Assembly (NCBI GenBank): GCA_964467985.1
Contig: CAYXTP010000014.1
Span: forward strand, 1 to 64,000
DNA length: 64,000 bases
Origin: GCA-2720975 sp964467985
Lineage (GTDB): Bacteria > Planctomycetota > UBA1135 > GCA-002686595
Reading direction: 5' to 3'
Positions 51,932 through 60,479 of the stretch are shown here, piece by piece. The notes under the pieces are model-generated. The model was given only the letters and a program-made list of their open reading frames with translations, ran no database searches and was not told the DNA's origin. Numbering within the stretch: position 1 is the stretch's first letter; each line of letters opens with the position of its first letter. The translations under genes and the position numbers were made by a program.

Positions 51932-53350
51932 TCAGCGCCGGCCCAGCTTGGGCTCGCCCTCATTCCACTTGGGGGTGACCTCCCCGCTGGTCAGCAGCCG
52001 CGTGGCCTTCAGAGCGGCCAAGGCGCAGGTCAGCATGTGGTCATAGTCCAGAGTGTCAGCCTCGTCGCTGACTTTGTGATAGTTGGGGTTGTCCCCCCCA
52101 GTGGAGAGGGTCTGGCCCACGATGCCCTTCTTGACGAACACGATGTTGTCGGAGCGCTCGAAGAAGTGCTGCTCGGGCCGCACGTCGGGCCCCACGTCAA
52201 AGCCGGCCTCAACAAATAGAGGGCCCAAGTTGGTGCGATCGAACCCCGTCAGCCAGACCTTGCCGGGCCCTCCCATGAGAGGGTCGGGCATGCCCAGCAT
52301 TTCTAGGTTCAGATTGCAGACGATGCTCTTGAGGGGCACGCTCGGGTTGTCGGCGTAGTAATAGGTGCCCAGCATTCCGAGTTCTTCTGCGGCGCAGAAC
52401 AAGAAGACCACCGTGCGGGCGGGCGCGGGTCCCGCGCACAGGGCCTCCGCCAACTCCATCAGCACCGCACAGCCACTGGCGTCGTCGTCCGCCCCGTTAC
52501 GGATCACGTCCGTGCCCTCGGGGAAATCCCCGCGCATGACCCCCACATGGTCGAAATGGGCGGAGAGCACGATGACCTCGTCCTTGAGCTGAGGCTCGTC
52601 AGGAGTGCCAACCCCTCTCAAAATCCCAACTACATTGCGTTCGGGGGTCGCCTCGCGCTTCCCTGACAGTTTCAGTTCCAGGCGATCGATCTTGCCGTCC
52701 CAAAGGTCCTGGGCCGGCGAACCCATGACAGTCAATACGTCGGGTGTGTCCTTCGCTGCCAGCCACGCCCGTTCAATCCGCGGGCTGGGCATGGAGCGCG
52801 TGCGCCCCGTGCGCGTCGGACTCGCGCGCACGATCAGACCGAATCCGACGCCGTCGTCGAAACCAGCCTGTTCAAGCCACCCGAAACTCTTGCGGCGTGA
52901 AGACTGCATGACGAGAGCGAGGGTCGGATCGGCCTCGGCGGGTAGGTCTGCTTCCTCCCGAACGACGAGCACGCGCAAGACTCCCGTGTCGAGGGGGTCG
53001 CCCTTGACGCTCACGCTGAATTCGATCCCGTGTTCCACGGCTTGGGGTCCCCGCTCCGCAGAATCCCAGAAGTTCAACTGCGGCTGAGCATCGAATGATG
53101 TCGTCAACAGTGGCACGGGCTGGAAGTAGCTCTTTCCCACTCCCGGCTCAGCTCCGGAACGTTGCAGGGAGCGAGCGATGTAGTCGCTGACGCGTTGGCT
53201 CTCAGGAGTCGCTGTGCCGCGCCCCTTGAGTTCGTCTGACGCGAGGAACTTCAGATGGTGAAGAAGGGCTGAGCGGGTCACGTCCGCGTCCCCCTTGGGC
53301 AGCGGATCTTGGACAAACAGGACTGCGGGCAGGAGGAGTGCTGTGAACAT
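51932..53350 (-). CDS. M28-family zinc peptidase (aminopeptidase), exported
   Basis: 472 residues with a short signal peptide (MFTALLLPAVLFVQDPLP). The M28 metal ligands can be followed: VLSAHFDHVGV (His, Asp), NGADDDASGCAVLMELAEA (bridging Asp), CAAEELGMLG (Glu pair), and the later His in YHKVSDEADTLDYDHML. A PA-like insert precedes the peptidase part (about 100-220). It releases N-terminal amino acids. It is the last of five different exported peptidases in the 33-53 kb region. Confidence 0.92.
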   Translation of the reverse strand: MFTALLLPAVLFVQDPLPKGDADVTRSALLHHLKFLASDELKGRGTATPESQRVSDYIARSLQRSGAEPGVGKSYFQPVPLLTTSFDAQPQLNFWDSAERGPQAVEHGIEFSVSVKGDPLDTGVLRVLVVREEADLPAEADPTLALVMQSSRRKSFGWLEQAGFDDGVGFGLIVRASPTRTGRTRSMPSPRIERAWLAAKDTPDVLTVMGSPAQDLWDGKIDRLELKLSGKREATPERNVVGILRGVGTPDEPQLKDEVIVLSAHFDHVGVMRGDFPEGTDVIRNGADDDASGCAVLMELAEALCAGPAPARTVVFLFCAAEELGMLGTYYYADNPSVPLKSIVCNLNLEMLGMPDPLMGGPGKVWLTGFDRTNLGPLFVEAGFDVGPDVRPEQHFFERSDNIVFVKKGIVGQTLSTGGDNPNYHKVSDEADTLDYDHMLTCALAALKATRLLTSGEVTPKWNEGEPKLGRR

Positions 53351-53414
53351 GACACCACTCTACTGAACCCGTTCCCCGATCAGGGCCGCAATCAGGACCC
53401 CAGCCGTGGCTCGC

Positions 53415-53678
53415 TCAGACCACGATGTCGCGCAGGGTGTTCAGCAACACTTCATTGACCTTTGGGTCGCGCACGTGCACGCGCACTGCACCCGACATCC
53501 CTCGCGGAACACTAACGGAACCCGGGGCCAGCCGACGATTTACGCGCCGCGCAAGTTCACTGGGACGCTCGACTTCCAGCAGGATCCAGTCCCCAACCGA
53601 AGGCAAGGGTCGCACTCCGGGAATCGTGGCCAGGCGGGAGGAGAAGCGGTCTTTCTCGTCGTGAACTTCGTAGGTCAT
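53415..53678 (-). CDS. Small hypothetical protein
   Basis: 87 residues starting MTYEVHDEKDRFSSRLATIP and ending LLNTLRDIVV. The frame extends to 53747 but ATG 53678 looks best. Charged, no membrane segment, no Cys. The central part (SVGDWILLEVERPSELARRV) has a protein-like strand and helix order. It lies between the M28 peptidase and thrB. I do not recognise it. Confidence 0.5.
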   Translation of the reverse strand: MTYEVHDEKDRFSSRLATIPGVRPLPSVGDWILLEVERPSELARRVNRRLAPGSVSVPRGMSGAVRVHVRDPKVNEVLLNTLRDIVV

Positions 53679-53999
53679 CGTTGCAAGAGGATCACTGGCC
53701 GGTTCGTCCGGGGAATATCGATGAAGGGCGCCCAGAGTGGGCCTCATCCAGGGGCAGGAACCCCTGGCGAGTCGGGGTCAGCCGCCCTGGGTACAGTTCC
53801 AGCGGGCTTCGCCCACCGCCTGTCCGCCCACCTGCGCCTAGCCCCGGGTGCCATTCCACGGCGGTACCCTATGTAGTGGTGAGACGTCATTCAACCACTA
53901 AGTGGGACGGTGTTTGGCGAACCGAGTTGAGGCGGACAATCCCCAGACTCCCCCACTCCCCATCTCGCCCCTCGACTCGCCGATCCCCACAATGGTCCC
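53679..53999. other. Upstream region of thrB
   Basis: 321 bases without a gene. It contains the inverted repeat at 53874-53900. No terminator or promoter is otherwise clear. Confidence 0.4.
53874..53900 (+). promoter_or_regulatory. Inverted repeat before thrB
   Basis: TAGTGGT (53874-53880) and ACCACTA (53894-53900) are perfectly complementary with a 13-base spacer that itself contains the palindrome GACGTC. It ends 99 bases before the homoserine kinase start. It could be an operator. Confidence 0.4.
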
Positions 54000-54950
54000 A
54001 TGCCCGAATCGCATTCACAGAGTCTGCGCGTGCGCGTCCCCGGATCGACCTCCAACCTAGGACCAGGGTTTGATTGTCTCGGGTTGGCGCTCTCTGTCTT
54101 TCTGGACGTTGAGTGCCGAGCAAGTGAGCAAGAGGGTATCCGATTGGGCCCTTGCACCGGTACTGCAAAGTCCCTGCCTCAAGGTGAGCACAACCTTCTT
54201 GTCCAAGCATTGCAACGCGGCATCGAGCTGCTGCGCCGCGCAACAGACGCCGATCGGGTAGGCGGCTTCGAGCTGCGTGCGCACTCTGAGATTCCCGTGG
54301 CCCGCGGAATGGGATCGAGTGGCGCCGCTATCGCCGCGGGACTTTGTCTCGCGCGCGCGATCGTCGGCGCAGATTGTGACCGCCCACCCAGTTCCGCCCT
54401 TTTGGAATTGGCATTGGAAATGGAAGGGCATCCAGATAATTCGACGGCCTCATTGCTAGGAGGTTGCACCCTCGGAATTCCCCTAGGCACGGGATTGCAG
54501 GTGATCAGGCAGGACTTGCACGACTCCATTGGATTCGCGCTGGCTTGGCCCGACACGCCACTCACGACAGAAGAGGCGCGCTCCGCTCTGCCCGTGACAC
54601 TGCCCCATGCCGATGCGTGCGAGAACCCTCGTCGCCTGGCGCTGCTGCTGGCCGGGCTACGCGATGGTGATCCCGGCGCCATACGAGCTGGCCTTCAAGA
54701 TCGACTGCACGTCCCCTATCGCTTGCCGCTGATTCCAGGCGCACAGGGCGCGCTGGAGGCTGCCCTCGAGGCAGGCGCGTACGGAGCCACAATCAGCGGG
54801 TCGGGCTCAGCTCTGGTGGCCCTTGGACCCAAAGGGGGGATGCAGGCCGTGTCCGAAGCGCTGGCCAAGGCCTTGGATGTGGGCCCTGGCGCGACTTGCA
54901 GCAGGGTTGCCGAGCCTGTCTGGGGGTACCCGAGGGTCGAATCTGCCTAG
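54000..54950 (+). CDS. thrB: Homoserine kinase (GHMP family)
   Basis: A 316-residue kinase phosphorylating L-homoserine in threonine synthesis. The GHMP signature PVARGMGSSGAAIAAG is at 99-114, the N-terminal VRVPGSTSNLGPGFDCLGLAL at 11-31 and the family block EGHPDNSTASLLGG follows. The C-terminal GATISGSGSALVALGP is the third GHMP motif. Length is normal. No other threonine gene is next to it. Its TAG shares CTAG (54947-54950) with the convergent gene. Confidence 0.94.
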   Translation: MPESHSQSLRVRVPGSTSNLGPGFDCLGLALSVFLDVECRASEQEGIRLGPCTGTAKSLPQGEHNLLVQALQRGIELLRRATDADRVGGFELRAHSEIPVARGMGSSGAAIAAGLCLARAIVGADCDRPPSSALLELALEMEGHPDNSTASLLGGCTLGIPLGTGLQVIRQDLHDSIGFALAWPDTPLTTEEARSALPVTLPHADACENPRRLALLLAGLRDGDPGAIRAGLQDRLHVPYRLPLIPGAQGALEAALEAGAYGATISGSGSALVALGPKGGMQAVSEALAKALDVGPGATCSRVAEPVWGYPRVESA

Positions 54951-55729
54951 GCCGTCACGGGATCCCGCTGGGTTGTGTCGTGACTGACCCGGGCCCCCAG
55001 TCCGGGCTGTTCCGCGGTCACAACCAGCCGATCTCCGGTCCGAAAGGGAATTGGGTTGCCGGCCCCGAGTTCCACCGCTGCGACCCCTCTCGCCTGCAGC
55101 CAATGGACCAAGTCCTCTTCAAGTTGGCCTGCCGTGCACACCACGGCCGCGGGGCGCGTGGGCCCCGCCGGCAACAGGTCGGCCAGGAGCAACGGGTCCT
55201 TCGCCAGCAGCACGACGCCAGCTCGTGAAACACTCAAGCCAGGTACCTCTTCTCCGGAATCCAGGCCGTCCAAGACGCAGCGACCGACGCCGGACAAGCG
55301 ACGGGCTCGGCTTCGATGTTCTTTGGCCCCCACTACCTGAGCGGCCCGCTGAGCTTCAGCGATGACCTTGTGGACCGCCGAGCGAGCGTCCAGGTGCTCG
55401 GCCAAGACCAGAGACTCGACATCGGCAATCCAGACCGCGTCGCTCAACGCATGCAGATGGTCCTGCAGCCGCTCGCGGGTACCGGTCGGAAGGGAGGGGA
55501 TGACCCGAGCCAGGACCTGCATGCTTTCCTGAGCCTCCCGCTGAGCGCACTGCAAGGCATGACGAAAAACGTTCAGCTCCCGGGCGACCCCTGCGCGCTC
55601 AATGCGCCGCGGGGAGTGCATCCAGTTCTCCTGTTGTACCCAGAGAGCGCGGCCGGTGACCTGGCCGGCGCTCAAGCTGGTCCCCATGAGAATGGACCCC
55701 GCGCGGTCCGCGCCGTGGGGTGCGGTCAT
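54947..55729 (-). CDS. PTS enzyme I N-domain-like protein lacking the phospho-His and catalytic barrel
   Basis: 260 residues. Residues 15-130 follow the enzyme I N-terminal domain (GTSLSAGQVTGRALWV, then helices around ARELNVFRHALQCAQREAQE and HLDARSAVHKVIAEAQRA). Residues 140-245 follow its swivelling PEP-utiliser domain (VGRCVLDGLDSGEE, GVVLLAKDPLLLADLLPAG, VVCTAGQLEEDLVHWLQARGVAAVELG). Enzyme I has GGRTSHTSI with the phosphorylated His at the point where this protein has AGQLEEDL, so the active site is lost. The whole PEP-binding barrel is absent. ATGA overlap with the BtpA gene. A regulatory or binding role is likely. Confidence 0.7.
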   Translation of the reverse strand: MTAPHGADRAGSILMGTSLSAGQVTGRALWVQQENWMHSPRRIERAGVARELNVFRHALQCAQREAQESMQVLARVIPSLPTGTRERLQDHLHALSDAVWIADVESLVLAEHLDARSAVHKVIAEAQRAAQVVGAKEHRSRARRLSGVGRCVLDGLDSGEEVPGLSVSRAGVVLLAKDPLLLADLLPAGPTRPAAVVCTAGQLEEDLVHWLQARGVAAVELGAGNPIPFRTGDRLVVTAEQPGLGARVSHDTTQRDPVTA

Positions 55730-56577
55730 GCCTGTTCCATCGCAGTGACCAAGGCTCGCACCCTGTCCTCATCCACCGGCTCGCGCACGTCGCCATCCAC
55801 CTTGAGCGCGGTTCCCACGATCAGGCCATTCGCCACACCCAGCCATTGCCCCACGTTGTCGAGGCTGCAACCCGAACCGACGAGAATCGGCGTGTCGGGT
55901 CCTACGGCTTCGCGCACGGTCTCCAGGTCACGCAATTCAGGGGCAGCTCCCGTGGCCGATCCGCTCACGACGAGTGCGTCGGCATGTCCGCGATGAACGG
56001 CATCACGCGCTGCATCAGTCAGACTGGATTTGCCCAGGGGCACGGCATGCTTCACGTGCACGTCGGCCAGGATGGGTGTTTCCAGCTGCAGCCTCTGCCT
56101 CTCGCGCAAGGTCTGGGCGGCGCGCCCTTCGACGAGCCCTTGATCGGTGACCATGACTCCCGTGTGCACGTTGACGCGCAGGAATGAAGCTCCCGTGGCC
56201 GCGCAGAGGCCCAGCGCGGCCCGAGCATCATTGCGCAAGACGTTGACCCCCACGGGCCTGGCCTGAGCGCGCTCCAACACCGTATGCAGGCCCAATGCCA
56301 AGCTGGCGATGGTCTCGGCGGGCACGCGATCGGGGAAAAAGGGCGCGTCCCCGAAGTTCTCCACAAGCAGACCATGACATCCGCCACCGACCAGGGCCTG
56401 TGCGTCTTGAGCGGCACGCTCGAGCCAAGCCTGGCCGAGATCGGAGTGCCGATGGGATCCCGGTGTGGGCAGCAGATGCACAACACCGATCAAGAAAGGG
56501 CGGTCAAAGGGCAGGGCTAGCACAGCAAGATCAATCCTCGGCACGACTGTAGCAAGCCTCAAGGCCCAGCGCGTCAA
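55726..56577 (-). CDS. btpA: BtpA/SgcQ-family protein
   Basis: 283 residues of TIM-barrel type. The frame starts at TTG 56577, whose TTGA overlaps the stop of the PP2C gene; a GTG a few codons later is possible. Motifs: FLIGVVHLLPTPGS near the start, GGCHGLLVENFGDAPFF, VGVNVLRNDARAALGLCAATGASFLRVNVHTG, ADVHVKHAVPLG and LVGSGCSLDNVGQWL. BtpA was first linked to photosystem I stability in cyanobacteria; in non-photosynthetic bacteria its substrate is unknown. It is sandwiched between a PP2C phosphatase and an enzyme I-like protein by overlaps. Confidence 0.86.
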   Translation of the reverse strand: MTRWALRLATVVPRIDLAVLALPFDRPFLIGVVHLLPTPGSHRHSDLGQAWLERAAQDAQALVGGGCHGLLVENFGDAPFFPDRVPAETIASLALGLHTVLERAQARPVGVNVLRNDARAALGLCAATGASFLRVNVHTGVMVTDQGLVEGRAAQTLRERQRLQLETPILADVHVKHAVPLGKSSLTDAARDAVHRGHADALVVSGSATGAAPELRDLETVREAVGPDTPILVGSGCSLDNVGQWLGVANGLIVGTALKVDGDVREPVDEDRVRALVTAMEQA

Positions 56578-57392
56578 TCCCGCCGATAGAGGATGACTGT
56601 CAGGTCATCTGGCTTGCCAGGAATCGAGTCGCAACCCCTGGCCATGCGTTCTTCCGCCAATTGCACCAACGCCGGCCCAGCGACGCGCGGCGCGGCAGCG
56701 AGGAGGATGTCCACCAATTCTTCGCTGAACAAGTTGTCCGTCAAGCCGTCGCTGGCGATGAGCAGCGTGTCGCCAGGTTCCCAGAGCACGAGCCCGCTGC
56801 GCTCGACTTGCATGGATTCGGAGCCCACCATGTTCGAAATCACGTGCCGGTCTGGGTGGCGCAGGGCCTCGAGCTCGGTGAGGAAGCCCGCCCTCTGGGC
56901 ATAACCAACTGGGGAGTGGGCGATGGTATCCAACTTCACGAGCCCCTCGCGGTCCAAGAGGGTCACGATGGAATCGCCAACGTGATAGGAACACAGACCC
57001 TCGTGGGAGAACTCCACCATGGCCAGGGTTGTGCCCGCTCCAACCCCCAAGTCCAGGATCGACCGGTTCACTTCCTGCAGAGTGCGCTCGAGCAGGGGTC
57101 CCAGTGCGCCGCGAGGCGCACCCTCAGCCAGCTCCATCGCACCCAATGCGCGCACCAAGAGCCCGGACGCCTGGTTCGCGCTGGGTTGGCCGCCAAGCCC
57201 ATCCGCCACAGCCAACACGCCTTGGGTTCCACCCCATGCCACGGCGGCCGCTGAGTCTTCGTTCGGGCGGTCCCGGCCGGGCGCAGGGGCTGAATGCACA
57301 AACAACTCCCCGCCCTGGAAGATCCGGTGGATCGAAGAGCGTCCGTCCGCCTCCGTCACGATGAGCGGCAGGTCCTGAGAATCGGCAGCCAT
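56574..57392 (-). CDS. PP2C-type Ser/Thr protein phosphatase
   Basis: 272 residues of the bacterial PPM/Stp type. The metal-binding aspartates are seen in DRPNEDSAAAVAW, GVLAVADGLGGQPSA, and GDTLLIASDGLTDNLFSEEL, with the late PDDLTVILYRRD. A helix-turn-helix or membrane part is absent. It removes phosphate from Ser/Thr of proteins. It is the first gene of a coupled operon with BtpA and the enzyme I-like protein, which suggests control of that pair by dephosphorylation; that is inference. Confidence 0.9.
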   Translation of the reverse strand: MAADSQDLPLIVTEADGRSSIHRIFQGGELFVHSAPAPGRDRPNEDSAAAVAWGGTQGVLAVADGLGGQPSANQASGLLVRALGAMELAEGAPRGALGPLLERTLQEVNRSILDLGVGAGTTLAMVEFSHEGLCSYHVGDSIVTLLDREGLVKLDTIAHSPVGYAQRAGFLTELEALRHPDRHVISNMVGSESMQVERSGLVLWEPGDTLLIASDGLTDNLFSEELVDILLAAAPRVAGPALVQLAEERMARGCDSIPGKPDDLTVILYRRD

Positions 57393-57541
57393 GTCTGTAG
57401 CCAGATACTGGCCCCATCCGAGCCGACCTGAAGCCTGAAAAAGCCAATTCCTGGGCGCGGGTAACAGAAACTGAGTGGCCGCCGGCTTGAATCAGGCCTG
57501 TTTCGTTCGCACCCGGGACGGGCGACAAGCCCCGCAAAGAA

Positions 57542-57616
57542 TGGAGCCAGAGATCGGATTTGAACCGACAACTTCTGCTTTACGAAAGCAGTGCTCTACC
57601 ATTGAGCTACTCTGGC
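57542..57616 (-). tRNA. tRNA-Thr(CGT)
   Basis: A complete cloverleaf on the minus strand. The acceptor stem is GCCAGAG/CTCTGGC with U as discriminator and an encoded CCA. The D arm is GCTC-AATGGTA-GAGC, the anticodon stem CTGCT/AGCAG with loop TTCGTAA (anticodon CGT), and the T arm GTCGG-TTCAAAT-CCGAT. 75 bases with CCA. Confidence 0.96.
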
Positions 57617-57675
57617 TTTTGGGAGCCACCCTCACGAACTCTAGAGGAGTCGGCTGGAATCGCAAACAAACAAGA

Positions 57676-57713
57676 GGCCCCCCCTGGCCTTTTTTGAAGT
57701 TCCAGGAGGGGCC
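57676..57713 (-). terminator. Rho-independent terminator after the HEAT-repeat gene
   Basis: Two 12-base arms, 57676-57687 and 57702-57713, pair over their full length with one G-T. On the minus strand the stem is followed by TCTTGTTTGTTTG. It lies 66 bases past the stop at 57780 and just before the tRNA gene. Confidence 0.75.
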
Positions 57714-57779
57714 CCGGGGAAACCCGACCCGCAAGACGCGCAAGTCTCACGGTTCAAGGCTTCTACGGCGGAAGACTCC

Positions 57780-59969
57780 CTAGATGTCGCCTACGAGGCC
57801 GGCGCGCTCGGCGGCGGACAAGCGAGCGAGACCCACGGCCTGGGCCGCGGCGTTACGCACGTCCAGACTCGCGTCCGAGAGGACCACGGCGGACAGGCCG
57901 GCTACGGCGCTGCCACCCACATCGTGTCGGCCGAAGATGCCAGCCAAGGCGCGACCGGCGGCGGCGCGAGCCGCGTCGGAGCGACCTTCGTCGGTGATCA
58001 CGGCCAGAACGGCGGGCACCTGAGCGGGGGTTCCGGCGCTGGCCAGGGCGGCCAGGGCGGGCAGGGTCACGGCATCAGCACGGTGGCCGATGGGCTTCGC
58101 CAATCCGCCGAGGGCTGAGCTGATGTCGGTGCCCGAGTAGGCCAAGTGACCGAGAACGCTGGCGGCGCGCCGCGACAGGTCGTCGGCGCGTGCGCGGTCG
58201 CCGGAGAGGCTGCTCTCGAAGACCGAGTCCAGACCAGAGAGATCCGCGAGGTTGTCGATGACGCCACTCACACGGTCCGAGTAGGCGTCGGCCAGGTCGG
58301 CGTTCGCCGTCACGAGATAGATGGGCGTTTCAGAACCGCCCAGGCTCGCGGCCGCGATGACTTGATCGACGGTCATGTCTGAGAATTGGTCTCCGACCAG
58401 GATGACGTCAAATCCGCTGACGCGGCGCAGCATGTTGATCCCGCCGGCACCGGAGTCGCGATTGTTCACGAGAACGCCAGGGCTGGTCAGGGCGCCACTC
58501 AAGTGCTCCGCACGACCTGCGTGCCCATCAATGATGGCCACCAGGCGCATGATCTCACGACCCGCAGCGTCCCCCAGAGCAGAAACGAGGGCCTCGTCGC
58601 CACCGTTACCGGAGCGGGCGGCGATGGTGCCCAAGGCCACGGCGGCTTCACCGCGCAGGGACCCGTCCGAAGAACTCAGAGCCGCTTGCAAACCTGTGGT
58701 TGCGCCACCCGCGCAGCTCCCAAGGATTTGTGCCAGTGCGGCACCCGTTGCGGGGTCGTCGGAGACCACACACCAGTGCAGGGCCAAGTCCAGGGCATCC
58801 ACGCCGCAGGACGCGGCGATCACGGAACCTTGAGCGGCATCNNNNNNNNNNNNNNNNNNNNNNNNNNNNNNNNNNNNNNNNNNNNNNNNNNNNNNNNNNN
58901 NNNNNNNNNNNNNNNNNNNNNNNNNNNNNNNNNNNNNNNNNCCGTCACCGGAATCCGCCAAGCGAGTGGAAATGTCCACGGCGGCTCGAGCCACACCAGC
59001 CAAGGCTTCTGTGCTGTTGTCTGACTGGCCCAAGGCGGCCATGTAGGCGCGCTTGGAAAGGGTGCTGTGGTATACGGTGCGAGGCACGGCGCTGCTGGCC
59101 AGGTCTCCGTTCTCCCAGGACCAAACGACGTCGCTGTAGTCAAAGTCGCGCAACACGTTGTCGCGGCGATAGTAGTAGTCCTCTCCCAAGGCCAGGTATT
59201 GAGCCTGGGCCGAGCCGTTGGCCCCGCAGCTAGCGGCGGCCGTTGCGGCTGCGCGCTGGACCTTGTTTTCGGGGTCGGAAGCTGCGAGTTCGGTCAGCAC
59301 GGCAGCCGCGCGACCGTCACCCACATGACCCAAGACCATGGCGACGTTGGCGCGCTGGTAGGCGTCTTCGGTGTTCAAGGCCTCGATCAGAGGCAAGACC
59401 ACATCCGAGTCCATTTGGGTCAGGGTGTGCATGGCGATGATGCGCCAGTCGGAATCCGTGGAGTCCGCGAGCACCCGAACCAGGCGGGGCACAGCGTATT
59501 CACCGTGCTCGGCCGACAAGGAGCTGATGGCAGCCCGGCGCTCGGATGAGGTCGAAGCGCTCTTGAGGTCGCTCACCAATCCGGCGATGGCGTCTGCGTC
59601 ATTGCGACGCTCGGCGCGTCCAAGACGAGCGCGACTTAGGAAGCGCTTGGCGATGAGTTCAAATTCACCCCCTTCGACGAGCATGTCGAGGAACAGTTGC
59701 TCGTCTGTGCTCTTCCACAGCTCGTAGGCGGCGTCGTTGTTGAGGTCGCCAGCGAGCGCGCGCTGGAAGGCCTGCAAGGCTTCGGTCTTCTTGCCCTGCT
59801 TGAGAAGGTCGACACCCTCTTGGAAGTCATCGGCGGTGTCTCCGCTAACTACGGTGGCGGTGTTGGTTCGAACGGAACCAGCTTCGGCAAAGCCAATCGT
59901 GGCCAAGCCGGTGACAGCCACAGTGAGGCTGATGGTTTTGCCCAGGTCGCGGATCAGAGCGAGGGTCAT
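57780..59969 (-). CDS. Exported HEAT-repeat protein with receiver-like domain (assembly gap inside)
   Basis: About 729 residues including a 100-N gap at 58842-58941 that happens to preserve the frame. ATG 59969 (MTLALIRDLGKTISLTVAV) gives a signal-like helix; a longer start at 60029 is less likely. There is a TPR-like segment (EGVDLLKQGKKTEALQAFQR) followed by many HEAT/armadillo repeats (YAVPRLVRVLADSTDSDWR, VVLPLIEALNTEDAYQRANV). The stretch FDVILVGDQFSDMTVDQVI to ETPIYLVTANADL has the order of a response-regulator receiver domain without a clear phospho-Asp, and HEAT repeats resume after it. Probably a large scaffold. Confidence 0.8.
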   Translation of the reverse strand: MTLALIRDLGKTISLTVAVTGLATIGFAEAGSVRTNTATVVSGDTADDFQEGVDLLKQGKKTEALQAFQRALAGDLNNDAAYELWKSTDEQLFLDMLVEGGEFELIAKRFLSRARLGRAERRNDADAIAGLVSDLKSASTSSERRAAISSLSAEHGEYAVPRLVRVLADSTDSDWRIIAMHTLTQMDSDVVLPLIEALNTEDAYQRANVAMVLGHVGDGRAAAVLTELAASDPENKVQRAAATAAASCGANGSAQAQYLALGEDYYYRRDNVLRDFDYSDVVWSWENGDLASSAVPRTVYHSTLSKRAYMAALGQSDNSTEALAGVARAAVDISTRLADSGDXXXXXXXXXXXXXXXXXXXXXXXXXXXXXXXXXXDAAQGSVIAASCGVDALDLALHWCVVSDDPATGAALAQILGSCAGGATTGLQAALSSSDGSLRGEAAVALGTIAARSGNGGDEALVSALGDAAGREIMRLVAIIDGHAGRAEHLSGALTSPGVLVNNRDSGAGGINMLRRVSGFDVILVGDQFSDMTVDQVIAAASLGGSETPIYLVTANADLADAYSDRVSGVIDNLADLSGLDSVFESSLSGDRARADDLSRRAASVLGHLAYSGTDISSALGGLAKPIGHRADAVTLPALAALASAGTPAQVPAVLAVITDEGRSDAARAAAGRALAGIFGRHDVGGSAVAGLSAVVLSDASLDVRNAAAQAVGLARLSAAERAGLVGDI
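58842..58941. other. 100-N assembly gap within HEAT-repeat gene
   Basis: Unlike the other two gaps, no short tandem repeat flanks it. The missing part is likely repeated or hard-to-assemble HEAT-encoding sequence. For the frame to hold, the true length must be 1 modulo 3. Confidence 0.9.
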
Positions 59970-60479
59970 GTCGATTCCTCGGAGGAGGGGAGAGTCTTGG
60001 GGGGGAGGGTCCACACCCGCAGGGGCCAACCGGAATGTGCTGGCGGGCCATCGGGTCGCCCAGCAGAGCGCTAGGCGGGGTGGAGTCGGATGAATGAAAG
60101 AAAAACGAAAGCGGGGGGATACAAACTCACACTGCCAGCGGCCTCACGGCATGTGGAGTCCTGAGCTGCCGTGGCGGCTTGGGAGCCCACAATTGGGGTC
60201 GTAAGGGGGCGACAATGGGTGGCGGAATGATAACGGGAGGGGCTACGGGGTCAAGAGAACGCCCCGAGACCGGGCTGGGTCGGGGGCAGGGTCGGGGGCT
60301 GTGCCGGGGGCTGCGCAGGGACGGGCAGGCGGCAGGGATTGGCAAGCGGCTGCCAACCTGGGTTGGGGAATGGATGACAGCCCTTGTGTCGGCCCTTCCC
60401 GCGCGGGTCCCTATCCCATCGGAGAGCGGATGGGTACAGGGTCGTCGCCCTGGATCTCCTCATGCAGGGCGTCAAGGGG
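59970..60479. other. Intergenic region upstream of HEAT-repeat gene
   Basis: 510 bases between the AnmK stop and the HEAT-repeat gene start. Plus-strand sequence around 60260-60320 is G-rich with repeated GGGTCGGGGGC-like blocks. A T-rich patch on the minus strand at about 60085-60115 may belong to the promoter or leader. An inverted repeat TTGGCA-GCCGCT-TGCCAA is near 60350. Open frames here are Pro/Arg-rich and not convincing. Confidence 0.45.
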
